Numbered from the stretch's first letter, positions 37,001 to 43,195 are shown. The stretch is DNA of 43,370 nt from Deltaproteobacteria bacterium (GCA_016219185.1 JACRBZ010000020.1:1-43370), one strand, 5' to 3'. Made by a program: numbers and translations. The notes: a model not told the origin generated them from the sequence alone.

Positions 37001-37038
37001 GGATTGCCATGAGCTTTTAATTTGCAAATATCATTCAT
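25045..37038 (-). CDS. Hybrid NRPS-PKS megasynthase with integral aminotransferase
   Basis: 3997 aa in one open frame. Order: C1 (about 1-440), A1 (445-935, GSTG core near 604), PCP1 (Ser1002), KS (1063-1490, Cys1235 in TACSTSL, HGTATPLGDP, KSNLGH), AT (1590-1900, GHSIGEY, malonyl-type HAFHS), ACP (Ser2020), class III PLP aminotransferase (2150-2620, Lys2461), C2 (2680-3110), A2 (3130-3635), PCP2 (Ser3667) and TE (3735-3985, GYCLGG, Cys3798). A1 residues spell DFWNIGMVHK, the established threonine code. There is no KR, DH, ER, MT or epimerase domain. Odd points: both C domains lack HH (P147-P148; Q2797-M2798), and A2 has degenerate A3 (3271-3282), Gly3317 for Asp and Arg3611 for the A10 Lys. 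It resembles McyE/MycA-type KS-AT-ACP-AMT-C lines. AGGA precedes the ATG by 6 nt. Confidence 0.95.
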   Translation of the reverse strand: MNDICKLKAHGNPLSVRISAFQHREWLLWKIANGRSDRVVASARRLRWPVDEKVVSNRLQAALQRHPVLRMVFNTEEPCASILPEVHVPLIIRYALPDEKIASAIARFSTEVAKASFSISEAPAMRAVLVHAGYGSEKESAMAIVAPPIIADEKSLMLLLEEIDKNVIPEADDETFLSWTNQFSFLDRKEIESQKLAFYKRVLAGAAFQMDLPTDRTRPPVHNNKGDIFEIEIPEAVQKALKESAAAESINPAVVMIAALAGFLGRVSRQPDVVIGLSTDLRPLGCDSCIGPFENNTVLRVVLEDTVTGNCLVKQIRDSLTAMEPHRDLPFEVLIDALQPERDPSRMPIYQVHFAHRIRADEHAWLSVPTGRVDADLDVVFEERGPALALSLGYRTDIYERDTIKHIAGHLVELVRVMCDRPDEIVKRIPVCSPQVRGWILETLGIRKEFSCEMTIHGLVSAAAALNPENTAVCSGEARLSYRELNRRANQLAHRLRRSGVVRDMAVALCMERSEELIIALLAILKAGGAYVPIEPANPKERIDFVLADSRAQIVLTEPALKGKVYAPSAKTLVIEPGGAAFASEPETDPEEVVDPESLAYVIYTSGSTGRPKGVLIEHGNVIRLFKATADWFKFDEHDVWTMFHSAAFDFSVWEIWGALIHGGRLVVVPYLASRSPDVFLELLVREKVTVLNQTPSAFRQLIQAENETGSRDLALQHVIFGGEALEFESLRPWFERHGDQSPRLVNMYGITETCVHVTYRPVSMADLDSGGTSVIGLPIPDLSTYVVDETLQLLPPGIPGELVVGGAGLARGYLERPELTTERFVPDPFSSRPGARLYRSGDLVRLLPTGELDYLGRIDQQVKIRGFRIETGEIEAVLRKSGLLRDVAVIPWQHNLHETQIVAYVVSDRSAGELREAVRASLPEYMVPAKFVSVPSIPMTANGKVDRKALPAPMVKGNEKNAAFVAPSDEFERIISQAWCEVLGMENVSTRESFFNIGGSSLGLVRVAGRLKKLLDRDINVVSLFQYPTVSALAKYLSQKGKKPASISSAWVCRNHAGDGDHEPVAIVGMAGRFQGAGNIDALWDLLVSGKEAITFFEDKDLDPSLDSTLITDPAYVKARGILDGAGFFDPEFFGMSPREAEVTDPQQRVLLEIAWEALEHAGVDPSLFPGQIAVYAGVYNNTYYLNNVLKRPDMVANVGEFQAMIGNEKDFVATRIAHRLDLKGPALSIHTACSTSLVAVAHAFYALRTHQCDLALAGAAAVTCPQKSGYLYQDGGMLSPDGHTCPFDEGANGTVFSDGAAMLVLRRLSDAIDSGDTIHALIRGVATNNDGGKKMSFSAPTAEGQAEVISKALSVAGIHPEAISYIETHGTATPLGDPIEAEGLRKVFGESPTRLGYCALGSIKSNLGHVTAASGAAGLIKTVLALNREQIPPTLGFSKLNPNICFDNSAFYVAAKLQPWKRQPGNPRRAGVSSFGVGGTNAHVVVEEAPEPTCSGPSKSRQLIVLSARTDTALQVVTSNLAAHLENHFELNLADVAFTLQCGRKSFEFRRAIVASGKEEATTRLRSLDAKYVLSGKSRLQEPSVVFLFPGQGAQYFDMGRELFEGETVFRESVDRCAMILRRHLDLDLRTVLYPDTEAPVAAEMHINQTWLAQPAIFVVEYALARLWMSWGVKPAVLIGHSIGEYVAAVLAEVFSLDDALALLSTRARLMQALPAGTMLAVRLGAGELERLIPDGVAIAAINSSALCAVSGPTELLREFHQDLETKGIAVRLLHTSHAFHSAMMDPMLPEFAIAARRTPVQAPKLPWVSTCTGSRMRLDDLAGGEYWARQVRQPVCFAETLESVIGDTRNILLEVGPGQSLSQLARQHAKKPADAIVIASMGTVGEKGGDLSAMLTALGRLWISGVGIDWKGFSARERRRRVALPSYPFERKLYWVEPANVEAIIPQTTQAAVYNTREPTKTNGDEMHSAQPSITVAIPHRKDRLVVTLRELLQNYSGADHSRTDANESFMDLGFDSLLITQVSQGISKRFNVKVTFRQMLGDLCTLDSLAAFLDAKMPPDVLTPPDAGPTPASSAKAAPEDIVAAVQMAPPAPVRIASSGTGGLVETVIHQQMAIMAQQLDLLRQAGATAVAMPAKLHQTAHPGTASNMPVVTAVNLEKHSHFGPFKAIEKGAAGGLTQRQQTALDKLIARYNRRTAKSKTLAQQQRACFCDPRAAGNFRQLWKEMVYPIACARSKGSRIWDIDGNEYIDVTMGFGANYLGHSPDFVMRAVEEQMKLGVEIGPQSPIAGEVARMICEFTGMDRATFCNTGSEAVMAAFRLARTVTGRDKIVYFYGDYHGVFDEVLGRPALFDGVPGAMPIAPGIPHLANMMILEYGNPSSLDTIRQLASEIAGVIVEPVQSRHPALQPREFLQELRQLTREHEVALIFDEVITGFRIAPGGAQEFFGVKADLATYGKVIGGGMPIGVLAGSATYMDALDGGFWQYGDDSSPPTGVTFFAGTFVRHPLAMAAAHAVLKHLKSAGPSLQERTNRVTARFVDSANAFFQGMQLPMQLQKFSTTFYYDFHTDLKYAGLLFYYLRDRGIHIWEGRVGHLSVAHTDEDMDRVLQAFQESVEEMQAGGFLPESSSHSISRSDQKSSVIVTGSVEAQSTDARIPPNAQRFTLAEAQREMWIGAQMKPEAAGPHHACTGIYLDGDLDMASLRRAIRVVVQRHEGLRCTFGEEGTEAILHSEPIPEAPLDDLSDLPEPRQKERMNEILHQEARRLLDLTKGPLVDFRILKLSARQHMLIFTAQMIVCDGWSHYVVFEDLGALYTVFTKGEELFLDPAVPMREFALWEQANAGSVEARECEAFWLSQFKTVPPPIEFPTARPRPPARTFEGDRQVLTLPAELCGSIRKLAKEQKNSYFAVLLAAFHVWLNRVTGARDLVVGVPFAAQSQLGMDTLIGQCANILPLRVQIDPTESFSGLLKKTWSSVLDAQEHWNFTYGRLIPCLDLPRDSSRIPLVSVLFNIDPPMSKVKFGDLKHSFITGPRYYFQYDLGFNLVEDGDTIHVECDYNRKLFDGRVVLRWVAGYQALLEKIAENPDLPVGRLPMMNERKTQRLLSINTGLITTDVPPLTVDGMFKAQAGVSPDAVAAAGEGWVLTYRELDHRSSRLGSYLATLGIGPDTVVGVCVDRSMELPVALLSILKTGGAYVLIDPLSSSDDVIHIVNNIGVPIILVDDHARSRLPATTARIIHLNEEDTDRMREGDALPSAELDSDRLACIICKDHSQGGKQGVEITHRAIMNCLHTMKRELAMLAEDEVLCHSAISCGLEMIEIWLPLMVGARTVICPDAAVRDHGYLHRIIANQNITAMLATPSVWRMLLNSGWQASRRFKALCWGEALQPGLAERLADACTEVWNIYGAMETTFVSMIGRVHAGAPVILGQPIDNTHVVLADEQFEPVTVGVPGEILVSGAGLARGYRNLPALAAEKFIYQSIGARGPNRFFRTGDIARYRPDGTMEFVGRMDRQKTVRGFLVEPAEVESILQGHSAVRDAAVSYREDIDGSPGFVAYILLDTLPEKSVSFGTAELIREIRRLVRSRLPEYMLPVRFVVLETLPRKSNGRVDHAALPAPTEADGIFEDYVAPRNRTEEILAGIWQEFLKLDKVSVKDSFFDLGGQSLMAVRLFNRIENEFGRRFPLAILFRAPTIDQLARKLTADEDAAPEWPSLVPIQPRGTKAPLFLVHGAGGNVLLYRALAKRLEPDYPVYGLQSQGLDGQSKPLQTIEEMADRYLQEIRTIQPGGPYLLGGYCLGGTIAYEMAQRLVVSGEKVAMIAMFDTYNFIRALKVGFLTFLMQKIRFHWSNLVQLRPSTMWRYIKEKKRIAGDGGWAHIRTEMPGTTLQEGVARAESGIEVSVQKLNDHAADIYDPRPYSGLLTLFKPHINYKFYPDPKLGWGDLATGGLDIIELPINPHAMLIEPYVGLLTQELKARMDSLDTRMNPTNFVSRHFP

Positions 37039-37122
37039 ATCGGATCCTGAGCTTTGCTTGGTTCATGTGGCGAAATTTGTTGATAACGTATTTTTTTTGT
37101 AAGATTTGGAATTGCTGATCGT

Positions 37123-38091
37123 TCACGTGTAAAAATTGTTCACGTATTCCGTTTTACTGCCAATAGGTCTTGCTACCAGCCAAGAAAAAAGAACCAGAAG
37201 ATCCTTAGTTGAGTATTTTTTAAATTCTGGTGCAAGCAGGACCTTGTTGAGATCATCAAGCGAGCCGGACGTGTTGCGTTCTTCAACAATTTCCCATCCA
37301 GTTTGCTCAATGAGATTCCGATAGTCGGTAACGCGCAGACGGTTTTGCGGAATAACAGGGTTGTTGAGAAGATTCCACCAGCCATCAGTGTATTTCATAT
37401 AATTATAATATGTTATTGATTTATCGAAGTCTGCGTATTGGTCGGCAATCCCCACATGATGGCTCATGACGGCATGCGGCGAGGCAATGCGCCTGAACTC
37501 GGCAAGCAGTCCATTTAAGGTATCCGCGCTGGGGTGCTCAAAGACAAAATTGGAATAAACAAGATCGATGGACTTATCCGGCAATTCCGAGCTTCGCGCA
37601 TCCCCTATCCGTGTATGGATCTTCAGCCTTTTCAAGAGCTCTGCCGGCGATTTTTTTTCGACCTGCCCAATTAATTCTTTAACGCGCTGAAGTCTCTGTG
37701 GCTGCACGTATTTCAGGATCCGTTCCAACTCCCCTGTGCGAGCAAATTCACAATACAGTTCAAGCGTACGTCTTAAGGTGTCTCGGCGAAGTACAGGAAC
37801 CAGGTCGTAGGTCCAAATCTCAGAGGCTCCGCACAGGTAAAGACCAAGCGGAATGATCGGCCACCATCCAGTCCCCAGTTCCATCGCGGTGAATCCTGGT
37901 TTGGGTGCAGGGCAGAATTTCAGGTAGTGGTCCAGATGCTGCCGACAGCAATTAAGCTTACCCTCGAAGCTTTCCCGACTCGGGTAGTACCCCTGGGTGA
38001 CATATTTCTGAAACAATCCGTTCCACCAGTAGCTTTTGGGCAACCGGCCGATGACATGCTGCAGAGCTGTTTTCAAGATCCAAGATGGCAT
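37123..38091 (-). CDS. Class I SAM-dependent methyltransferase
   Basis: 322 aa. SAM-binding motif I is AMELGTGWWPIIPLG (about 69-83) and a later acidic/hydrophobic strand SIDLVYSNFVFEH (about 175-187) fits motif IV of the Rossmann-fold methyltransferases (PF13489-like). The gene lies 84 nt upstream of the megasynthase and 46 nt downstream of the PPTase remnant. It probably tailors the NRPS-PKS product or a related glycolipid; the acceptor atom cannot be told from sequence. An AGGAG lies about 6 nt before the ATG. Confidence 0.8.
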   Translation of the reverse strand: MPSWILKTALQHVIGRLPKSYWWNGLFQKYVTQGYYPSRESFEGKLNCCRQHLDHYLKFCPAPKPGFTAMELGTGWWPIIPLGLYLCGASEIWTYDLVPVLRRDTLRRTLELYCEFARTGELERILKYVQPQRLQRVKELIGQVEKKSPAELLKRLKIHTRIGDARSSELPDKSIDLVYSNFVFEHPSADTLNGLLAEFRRIASPHAVMSHHVGIADQYADFDKSITYYNYMKYTDGWWNLLNNPVIPQNRLRVTDYRNLIEQTGWEIVEERNTSGSLDDLNKVLLAPEFKKYSTKDLLVLFSWLVARPIGSKTEYVNNFYT

Positions 38092-38136
38092 TAAAGCTCT
38101 CCTAAAGCGGCATAGAACATGCCGCGGGATGAATAT

Positions 38137-38308
38137 TTATCGAAAGTCGGGGATGCTGCGGATCTTCTCGATGTCGATTGCAGTCACATAAGAAGCAAAA
38201 CTGCCGGGCGCGGACCGCCTCTTCCGGTGAAACCAGAGCTTTGAGCTTCTCAGTCACGGACACCGACAGATCGAGTCTTAAGAACCAAATGTCCATTTTG
38301 CCGATCAT
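38137..38308 (-). pseudogene. Truncated Sfp-type 4'-phosphopantetheinyl transferase
   Basis: The N-terminal frame reads MDIWFLRLDLSVSVTEKLKA then LVSPEEAVRARQFCF, typical of the first 40 residues of Sfp-type PPTases (SPEE-RARxFxF). A frame-shifted continuation, YVTAIDIEKIRSIPDFR then stop at 38137, resembles a PPTase C-terminus. A normal enzyme has about 220-250 residues; the Mg-binding and catalytic core (GxD, WxxKEAxxK) is missing. It therefore appears to be an internally deleted, frameshifted remnant. The C-terminal assignment is less certain than the N-terminal one. An intact enzyme of this type would be the natural activator of the neighbouring PCP/ACP domains. Confidence 0.7.
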
Positions 38309-38356
38309 GAAGCCCGATAGCTCTTCGATTGGACTGTCCGATGATTCAGAAAAATT

Positions 38357-39703
38357 TTAAGTGATGCGTAAATACAGGTATTTGAGAATGGCTTTTAAAT
38401 CGCCTCCCCATTTGATGTTGCCGATGATTTTTGAGCCGCTGCTCTCGGTCAGGATATGTTGATTGCTGTCATAACTTTTTACGGTTACCCGCCGCTCGTC
38501 AAATTGGAATCCCGTAATGTCCGCACATTTTTTCAAATCATCGTAGAGTGGCCCTGCGGTGTTATCCGGATTGTGAACTGAAATGCGGGAATTGGGGTAG
38601 AGAATGTATTTCGCGGTATGATAATCGAGTGCAACCGGGTCGCTGCAGGCAAACACGGCTTTTGTATGAGCTGCCGGAAGATCGGTCCGTGACGCCAGAC
38701 CGGCCCATTGGGCGGTTGTAATATTCATATCCGCTTTTCTGACGATATTCATGAAGGTGCCGACTTCACCGCCCAGCATGCCCGGTACAGGGCCGGATGA
38801 CCATTTGTTAAACGGGAAGGAATGAAAATTATAATACCGAGAGATGATTTTCCCCATATTTTCCGGATCAGGTCCACCGCTGAGATCAGTGATGCCCAGA
38901 TAATTTTTAATTGCACTGGTAGTCCCGCAGTATGAACTGTGGTGATTAAGGGCCGCAAAATTGATAAATTTCAAGAGCTGTCCCGTATAGGCACCCTTTG
39001 CCCAGATCCCGTGTTTAAAATCCACCGTCGTTCCCCTGTCTGTTGTAAATATGGGGTATGTCATGATGACCTGCCGAAAAGCACTGCCGGTGGCGCAATT
39101 ATCATATTTCAATAACGGCACGCCTCCGGTTCCGTCGCAATACACATACCCCGCTCCCTCTGACGGGCCGAAGATGCGTCTGGCCCCGGCCTGCACATCA
39201 ACAAAATGGACTCCGGAGAACCTGTCACCATACATTTTTTTCAGATGCGAGGTTAGATCATTCAGGTTATGGATGGAATCGATGTCAGCGTTTCGCTCAA
39301 AAATATGAGCCCATCCCGAATCTTGAGACATCCAGGGCTGCGGGCCGCGATGACAATTCTCTCCGATGATTACCTCACCATGGAATCCACCCGGCCGGTT
39401 CATGATCAGATCGATGAATGTTTTCAATGCGCAAAGATTGGGCGATCCCTGGTTCCACCATTGCACATTCGGCTTAATCAGGACGATATCATCAGGGCTG
39501 ATAATCGATTCGATTCCGCCCATTATTTCGATAAGCTGAATCATATTCGCCGATGGAGATCCATTAATAACCCTGTACAGCGTACAGGAAGGGATCTCGG
39601 AGGATGGATTCATTTTCTCCGACGCATGGCCCGTACCGCAGAGCATCAAAGACAACAGACGGGGAAGTGTATTACACAAGAATTCTCTGCGTGATTCCCC
39701 CAT
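38357..39703 (-). CDS. DUF362 domain protein with twin-arginine signal
   Basis: 448 aa. The N-terminus ESRREFLCNTLPRLLSLML is a probable Tat signal. The body matches DUF362 proteins (VLIKPNVQWW, HSSYCGTTSAIKNYLG, SDPVALDYHTAK). No 4Fe-4S ferredoxin motif is present in this copy. DUF362 function is unknown; members occur near polysaccharide and redox gene clusters. The Tat signal implies a folded, possibly cofactor-bearing protein exported to the periplasm. It follows the acyltransferase gene by 6 nt and is probably translated from the same mRNA. Confidence 0.8.
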   Translation of the reverse strand: MGESRREFLCNTLPRLLSLMLCGTGHASEKMNPSSEIPSCTLYRVINGSPSANMIQLIEIMGGIESIISPDDIVLIKPNVQWWNQGSPNLCALKTFIDLIMNRPGGFHGEVIIGENCHRGPQPWMSQDSGWAHIFERNADIDSIHNLNDLTSHLKKMYGDRFSGVHFVDVQAGARRIFGPSEGAGYVYCDGTGGVPLLKYDNCATGSAFRQVIMTYPIFTTDRGTTVDFKHGIWAKGAYTGQLLKFINFAALNHHSSYCGTTSAIKNYLGITDLSGGPDPENMGKIISRYYNFHSFPFNKWSSGPVPGMLGGEVGTFMNIVRKADMNITTAQWAGLASRTDLPAAHTKAVFACSDPVALDYHTAKYILYPNSRISVHNPDNTAGPLYDDLKKCADITGFQFDERRVTVKSYDSNQHILTESSGSKIIGNIKWGGDLKAILKYLYLRIT

Positions 39704-39709
39704 ATTCCC

Positions 39710-40219
39710 TCAATCACGGGTTCTTTTCTGTATGATGGGCCGAAGGCCCTCGACAAAATCTTCATATTCGTGTTCCGAGGTCATCGGAACGGTAATCCGG
39801 GCCAGTGGCCCGGACTTTGGGTAACCCCAGAAGGTAAAAGGAGGAACACTGCCTGAAACCGTCGTTCCTCCCTTGATGACGGCGCCTTCTCCAATTCTAA
39901 CGCCTGGCAAAATTAAAGAGTGGGGTCCGATATAAACGTTTTTTTCAATGACGACTTCCCTGTACCCGCCGTTATTTTTTCTCTTGCCCCAATAGGTATG
40001 GGTGATGATGGAGGTTCGAATGCCGATGGTGCAATTGTCATGAATAGTCACGCCTTCCGGATGCAACTCATCAATATAAACGTATTGACTGATCCAGACG
40101 TTTTTGCCAATGAATGCCCCGCGAAATCTGTGCAGACTGGGCCTGACCGAAAAGCCTCCAGGAATCACAAACGCTATTTTATGTATAAAACGGCTGAGAA
40201 TATTCCTTAAAATTCCCAT
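39710..40219 (-). CDS. Left-handed beta-helix (hexapeptide) acyltransferase
   Basis: 169 aa. Hexapeptide repeats run through VTIHDNCTIGIRTSIITHTYW and VVIEKNVYIGPHSLILPGVR, with the His of THTYW as likely catalytic base, as in the CatB/maltose O-acetyltransferase group. Such enzymes transfer an acetyl or acyl group from CoA or ACP to a sugar or small-molecule hydroxyl or amine. The ATG at 40219 has AAGGAA 8 nt upstream and is preferred to the ATG at 40234. Closeness to an acyl ligase and ACP leaves open that the donor is the ACP. Confidence 0.82.
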   Translation of the reverse strand: MGILRNILSRFIHKIAFVIPGGFSVRPSLHRFRGAFIGKNVWISQYVYIDELHPEGVTIHDNCTIGIRTSIITHTYWGKRKNNGGYREVVIEKNVYIGPHSLILPGVRIGEGAVIKGGTTVSGSVPPFTFWGYPKSGPLARITVPMTSEHEYEDFVEGLRPIIQKRTRD

Positions 40220-40280
40220 GCAATATTCCTTCATCTATCCAGTACGGTATGGATATTTCTGATTTCCTGCCTTTGGCCAG

Positions 40281-41867
40281 TCAGCGGGCAGCTTGTTTTT
40301 TAAGCAACGCCATGATGCTGCTTTTAAGCGAAATTTTCTCAATTTTTCCGTTGGAAGTAAGCGGAAATTTTTCAACAAAACAGATGTGTTTGGGCATCTT
40401 AAATCCCGGCAAATTTTGTTTGCAGTGCAGAAGAAGCATCTCTTTGTTACAAGAGCAGTCGGTTTTCTTTATAATACAGGCAACGATTACTTCGCCCAGA
40501 ATTTCGTCCGCCACACCAAAAACCACGGCATCCTCAACCGCGGGATGCTCCAGAATGATCTCTTCGACTTCCTTGGGGACGATTCTGTGACCACCGCTTT
40601 TAATCATTTCACTTTTTCTGCTGACGATATAAAAAAAACCTTCTTCATCCATTTTTGCAAGATCCCCAGTCCACAGTCCTTCCTTCCTGAGCACCTTGGC
40701 CGTTGCTGCGGGATCCTTCCAGTAACCCTGCATGATGTTCCGGCCGCAGGCTACGATTTCGCCAATCTCTTCTGCCTTGACGGGTCTGCCCTCTCTGTTT
40801 ATCAGTTTAAGGGCTACACCGGGGATGGCCTTGCCGATGGAACCGGGCTTTCTGTAAAATTCATCCGGATGCAGGAATGAAAGACGGGCGGATGCCTCGG
40901 TCTGCCCATACATGACATAGAGATCCACTTCGGGAAAGGTGAATTTAATTTCCCTGGCAAGCTTGGGTGAAAGGGGGCCACCGGCCTGCGCGAAATATCT
41001 CAGGCATGGAAACGTGTACTTTTTGACGATCCGGGTGGATAAAAGAACGGCAAATGTTGAAGGGACACCCGACAATGCGGTTGCATCTTCCCTTTGCATC
41101 AGATCCAGAACCAGCTTGGGATACATCATACTTTGATGGACAATCATTGTGGCGCCGGCAGCAACATGAGTGAGCATCACGGAATTACCGAACGCATAGA
41201 AAAATGGCAGCACTACCATATGGCGCTCATTCGAAGTCAGCAGAAGATACTGGATAATCGATTCGGTATTGGCCATTAAGTTTGCGTGTTGTAGCATCAC
41301 TCCTTTAGGCTTTCCCGATGTTCCGGATGTGTAAATGATCTGTGCCAGATCCGCATCGCAGCCTGCTGAAAATGCTGGTATTTTATTGTTTTGAGCGTGT
41401 CCACACGGATTCATTTGACTTGAATCGATCACTTTGATGCTCCGATTGATGCTCCGAGGCATTGGGTGCGGCGATGCAGGCCCCTGAATAAAAATTGTCC
41501 GCAAGCTTGGCATGCTGTCGCCAATATTTGTCAGGTACCTGATAAATTTAACCTGCGTGACAAGTATGGTTATATCGGCATCATTGATGATCTGCTTCAG
41601 TGTTCTTGAGGTTGTCTGGGTGATTAACGCAACAACGACGGCACCTGCCATGAGAACGCCAAAATATGCGGAGACATATTCCGCCGGATCATCCATGAGA
41701 ATGCCCACCCGGTCACCCGGCGCAATGCTTTCAGAAAACAGCCATGCCGCAATTTTTTCGGCGCCGGCGGCTATTTCCCGATAAGTACTGCTCTTATACA
41801 GCTCAACGATCGCCTGTTTTTCAGGATACCTTTCAGCTGCTTCCATAAGATACTGTTGAATGCCCAT
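40281..41867 (-). CDS. AMP-forming acyl ligase (ANL superfamily)
   Basis: 528 aa. Core motifs are intact: P-loop IIYTSGTSGKPKGV, A5-like YVMYGQTEASARL, A7/A8 LWTGDLAKMDEEGFFYIVSR and the catalytic Lys in TSNGKIEKISL. It should activate a carboxylic acid as acyl-AMP and pass it to CoA or to the ACP encoded just upstream. The start ATG 41867 is 7 nt after the ACP stop and lacks a strong RBS, suggesting translational coupling with the ACP. The open frame continues further upstream but overlaps the ACP gene. Substrate unknown; the absence of the amino-acid Asp signature argues against an amino-acid substrate. Confidence 0.88.
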   Translation of the reverse strand: MGIQQYLMEAAERYPEKQAIVELYKSSTYREIAAGAEKIAAWLFSESIAPGDRVGILMDDPAEYVSAYFGVLMAGAVVVALITQTTSRTLKQIINDADITILVTQVKFIRYLTNIGDSMPSLRTIFIQGPASPHPMPRSINRSIKVIDSSQMNPCGHAQNNKIPAFSAGCDADLAQIIYTSGTSGKPKGVMLQHANLMANTESIIQYLLLTSNERHMVVLPFFYAFGNSVMLTHVAAGATMIVHQSMMYPKLVLDLMQREDATALSGVPSTFAVLLSTRIVKKYTFPCLRYFAQAGGPLSPKLAREIKFTFPEVDLYVMYGQTEASARLSFLHPDEFYRKPGSIGKAIPGVALKLINREGRPVKAEEIGEIVACGRNIMQGYWKDPAATAKVLRKEGLWTGDLAKMDEEGFFYIVSRKSEMIKSGGHRIVPKEVEEIILEHPAVEDAVVFGVADEILGEVIVACIIKKTDCSCNKEMLLLHCKQNLPGFKMPKHICFVEKFPLTSNGKIEKISLKSSIMALLKKQAAR

Positions 41868-41874
41868 AATTGTA

Positions 41875-42132
41875 TCAAGCAGTTCCGGTTTTTTTTCTGA
41901 AAATGAAGGATGCAACGCAATCAACGCTGTCAAGATTATACGGTATGACTTCATCGTCTTCAAATGTGATATGGAATTCATCGCCGATAAACGCCATCAA
42001 CTCAAGCATTCCCGTGGAATCGATAATCCCTTTCTCCAGAAAAGAATCAATATTGCATAATGTGGTTTCATCATCGGTAAATAAGAAATTTTCTAAAATA
42101 AATTTTCTGACTTTAGAAATGGTTTCTTCCAT
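41875..42132 (-). CDS. Free-standing acyl carrier protein
   Basis: 85 aa. The phosphopantetheine site is GIIDSTGMLELMAF (Ser in DST). Helix II acidic residues and the overall length are typical of a discrete ACP. The start at 42132 (MEETISKVRKF) fits family length; upstream in-frame ATGs at 42144 and 42159 have poorer context. The tight pairing with the ANL ligase indicates a ligase-loaded carrier, distinct from the fatty-acid AcpP. It too needs a PPTase, and the local one is broken. Confidence 0.87.
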   Translation of the reverse strand: MEETISKVRKFILENFLFTDDETTLCNIDSFLEKGIIDSTGMLELMAFIGDEFHITFEDDEVIPYNLDSVDCVASFIFRKKTGTA

Positions 42133-42186
42133 GGATGTTTGCATCCTTATTGATAGCATCAGCTTGATTTTGTTGATTCTATTTAT

Positions 42187-43176
42187 TTATGATCCGGTTA
42201 TTTCCGTAATTTCCTGTAATGTAATCGCTTTGAGGTGGAGGTGGCGGGTCGTCGAGCGTTTCGTATCGATGTCATCATAGACGCGCTTCACCTGTTCAGG
42301 GGATAGTCCGCATGCAGAAGCGGCGGCTGCCGGAGCAATGTCATGGTTTTTGGCATACAGACAAAGATCCATCAGTTGATAGGGAAGTGAGAAATAGAAC
42401 TCTTCCTGCCCCTGCGGCATGGAATAGGTGTCGGTTGTCGGAAGGCGTTTTTGTATTTCTTCAGGGACTCCCAGATATTCGGCCAGTTGATAAACCTGGG
42501 ATTTGTAAAGATGGGCGATCGGCTTGATGTCCGCAGCACCATCACCCAGTTTGACGAAGAATCCCTGATCATATTCTAGTCGGTTCGGCGTGCCGGCTAC
42601 TGCAAAATTCAGACGGTCGGCATGATAATATTCAAGCATCTTGCGGGTGCGTTGTTTGAAGTTTGTGGCCGCCACAATTTCAAGATAGGGTTTCAGGGGA
42701 AGGCGCTTCCGGAATATCGACCCATCCGGGGCCTGCGCAACCAAAGAGGATAGACTGAACCCATTGTTGTCGAAGATGTTCGAAATGACTATTTTTGATT
42801 TCCAGCCATCGCCATAATCCGAAATCACCATCCGCACGGCGTTATCGTAATGCTGGTAAGCCCCGACTGCTTGAAGAACGGGGGAGATATCCATACGTAG
42901 CGATTCGATCCCGAGATATTTTATGAGTGAACTACTCAGTTCAGTGGTTTCCTTTGCCGAATGGAACTCCGGCAATTCGAGGCCGAAGACCCGTTCCCTG
43001 CCCAGAGCCCTGACCGAAAGGGCTGCTGTAACGCTGCTGTCGATGCCCCCCGATATGCCGACAACAATCCCCCGACGCTTTAAGTCATTTCTGAGGGCAG
43101 CTCGAATACCCGCGACAATACGCTCGGTTTCCTTCTCAAGGTCTATGTTGAGAACAGCGGCAGAAAAAATGTTCAT
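42187..43176 (-). CDS. nadE: NadE-like ammonia-dependent NAD synthetase / amide-forming ligase
   Basis: 329 aa. The N-type ATP-pyrophosphatase PP-loop GISGGIDSSVTAAL (about 39-52) and the downstream KLGDGAADIKPIAHLYKSQV region match NH3-dependent NAD synthetase. The region that normally carries the PPS/TAxLxxGQTDE motif reads LPTTDTYSMPQGQEEFYFSL, so the NAD-site loop is divergent. There is no glutaminase domain. It may be true NadE or a paralogue that amidates an adenylated acid in this pathway; the neighbouring ACP and acyl ligase make the second possible. AGGA stands about 9 nt before the ATG across a 7-C spacer. Confidence 0.8.
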   Translation of the reverse strand: MNIFSAAVLNIDLEKETERIVAGIRAALRNDLKRRGIVVGISGGIDSSVTAALSVRALGRERVFGLELPEFHSAKETTELSSSLIKYLGIESLRMDISPVLQAVGAYQHYDNAVRMVISDYGDGWKSKIVISNIFDNNGFSLSSLVAQAPDGSIFRKRLPLKPYLEIVAATNFKQRTRKMLEYYHADRLNFAVAGTPNRLEYDQGFFVKLGDGAADIKPIAHLYKSQVYQLAEYLGVPEEIQKRLPTTDTYSMPQGQEEFYFSLPYQLMDLCLYAKNHDIAPAAAASACGLSPEQVKRVYDDIDTKRSTTRHLHLKAITLQEITEITGS

Positions 43177-43195
43177 GGGGGGGTTCCTGAAACGT

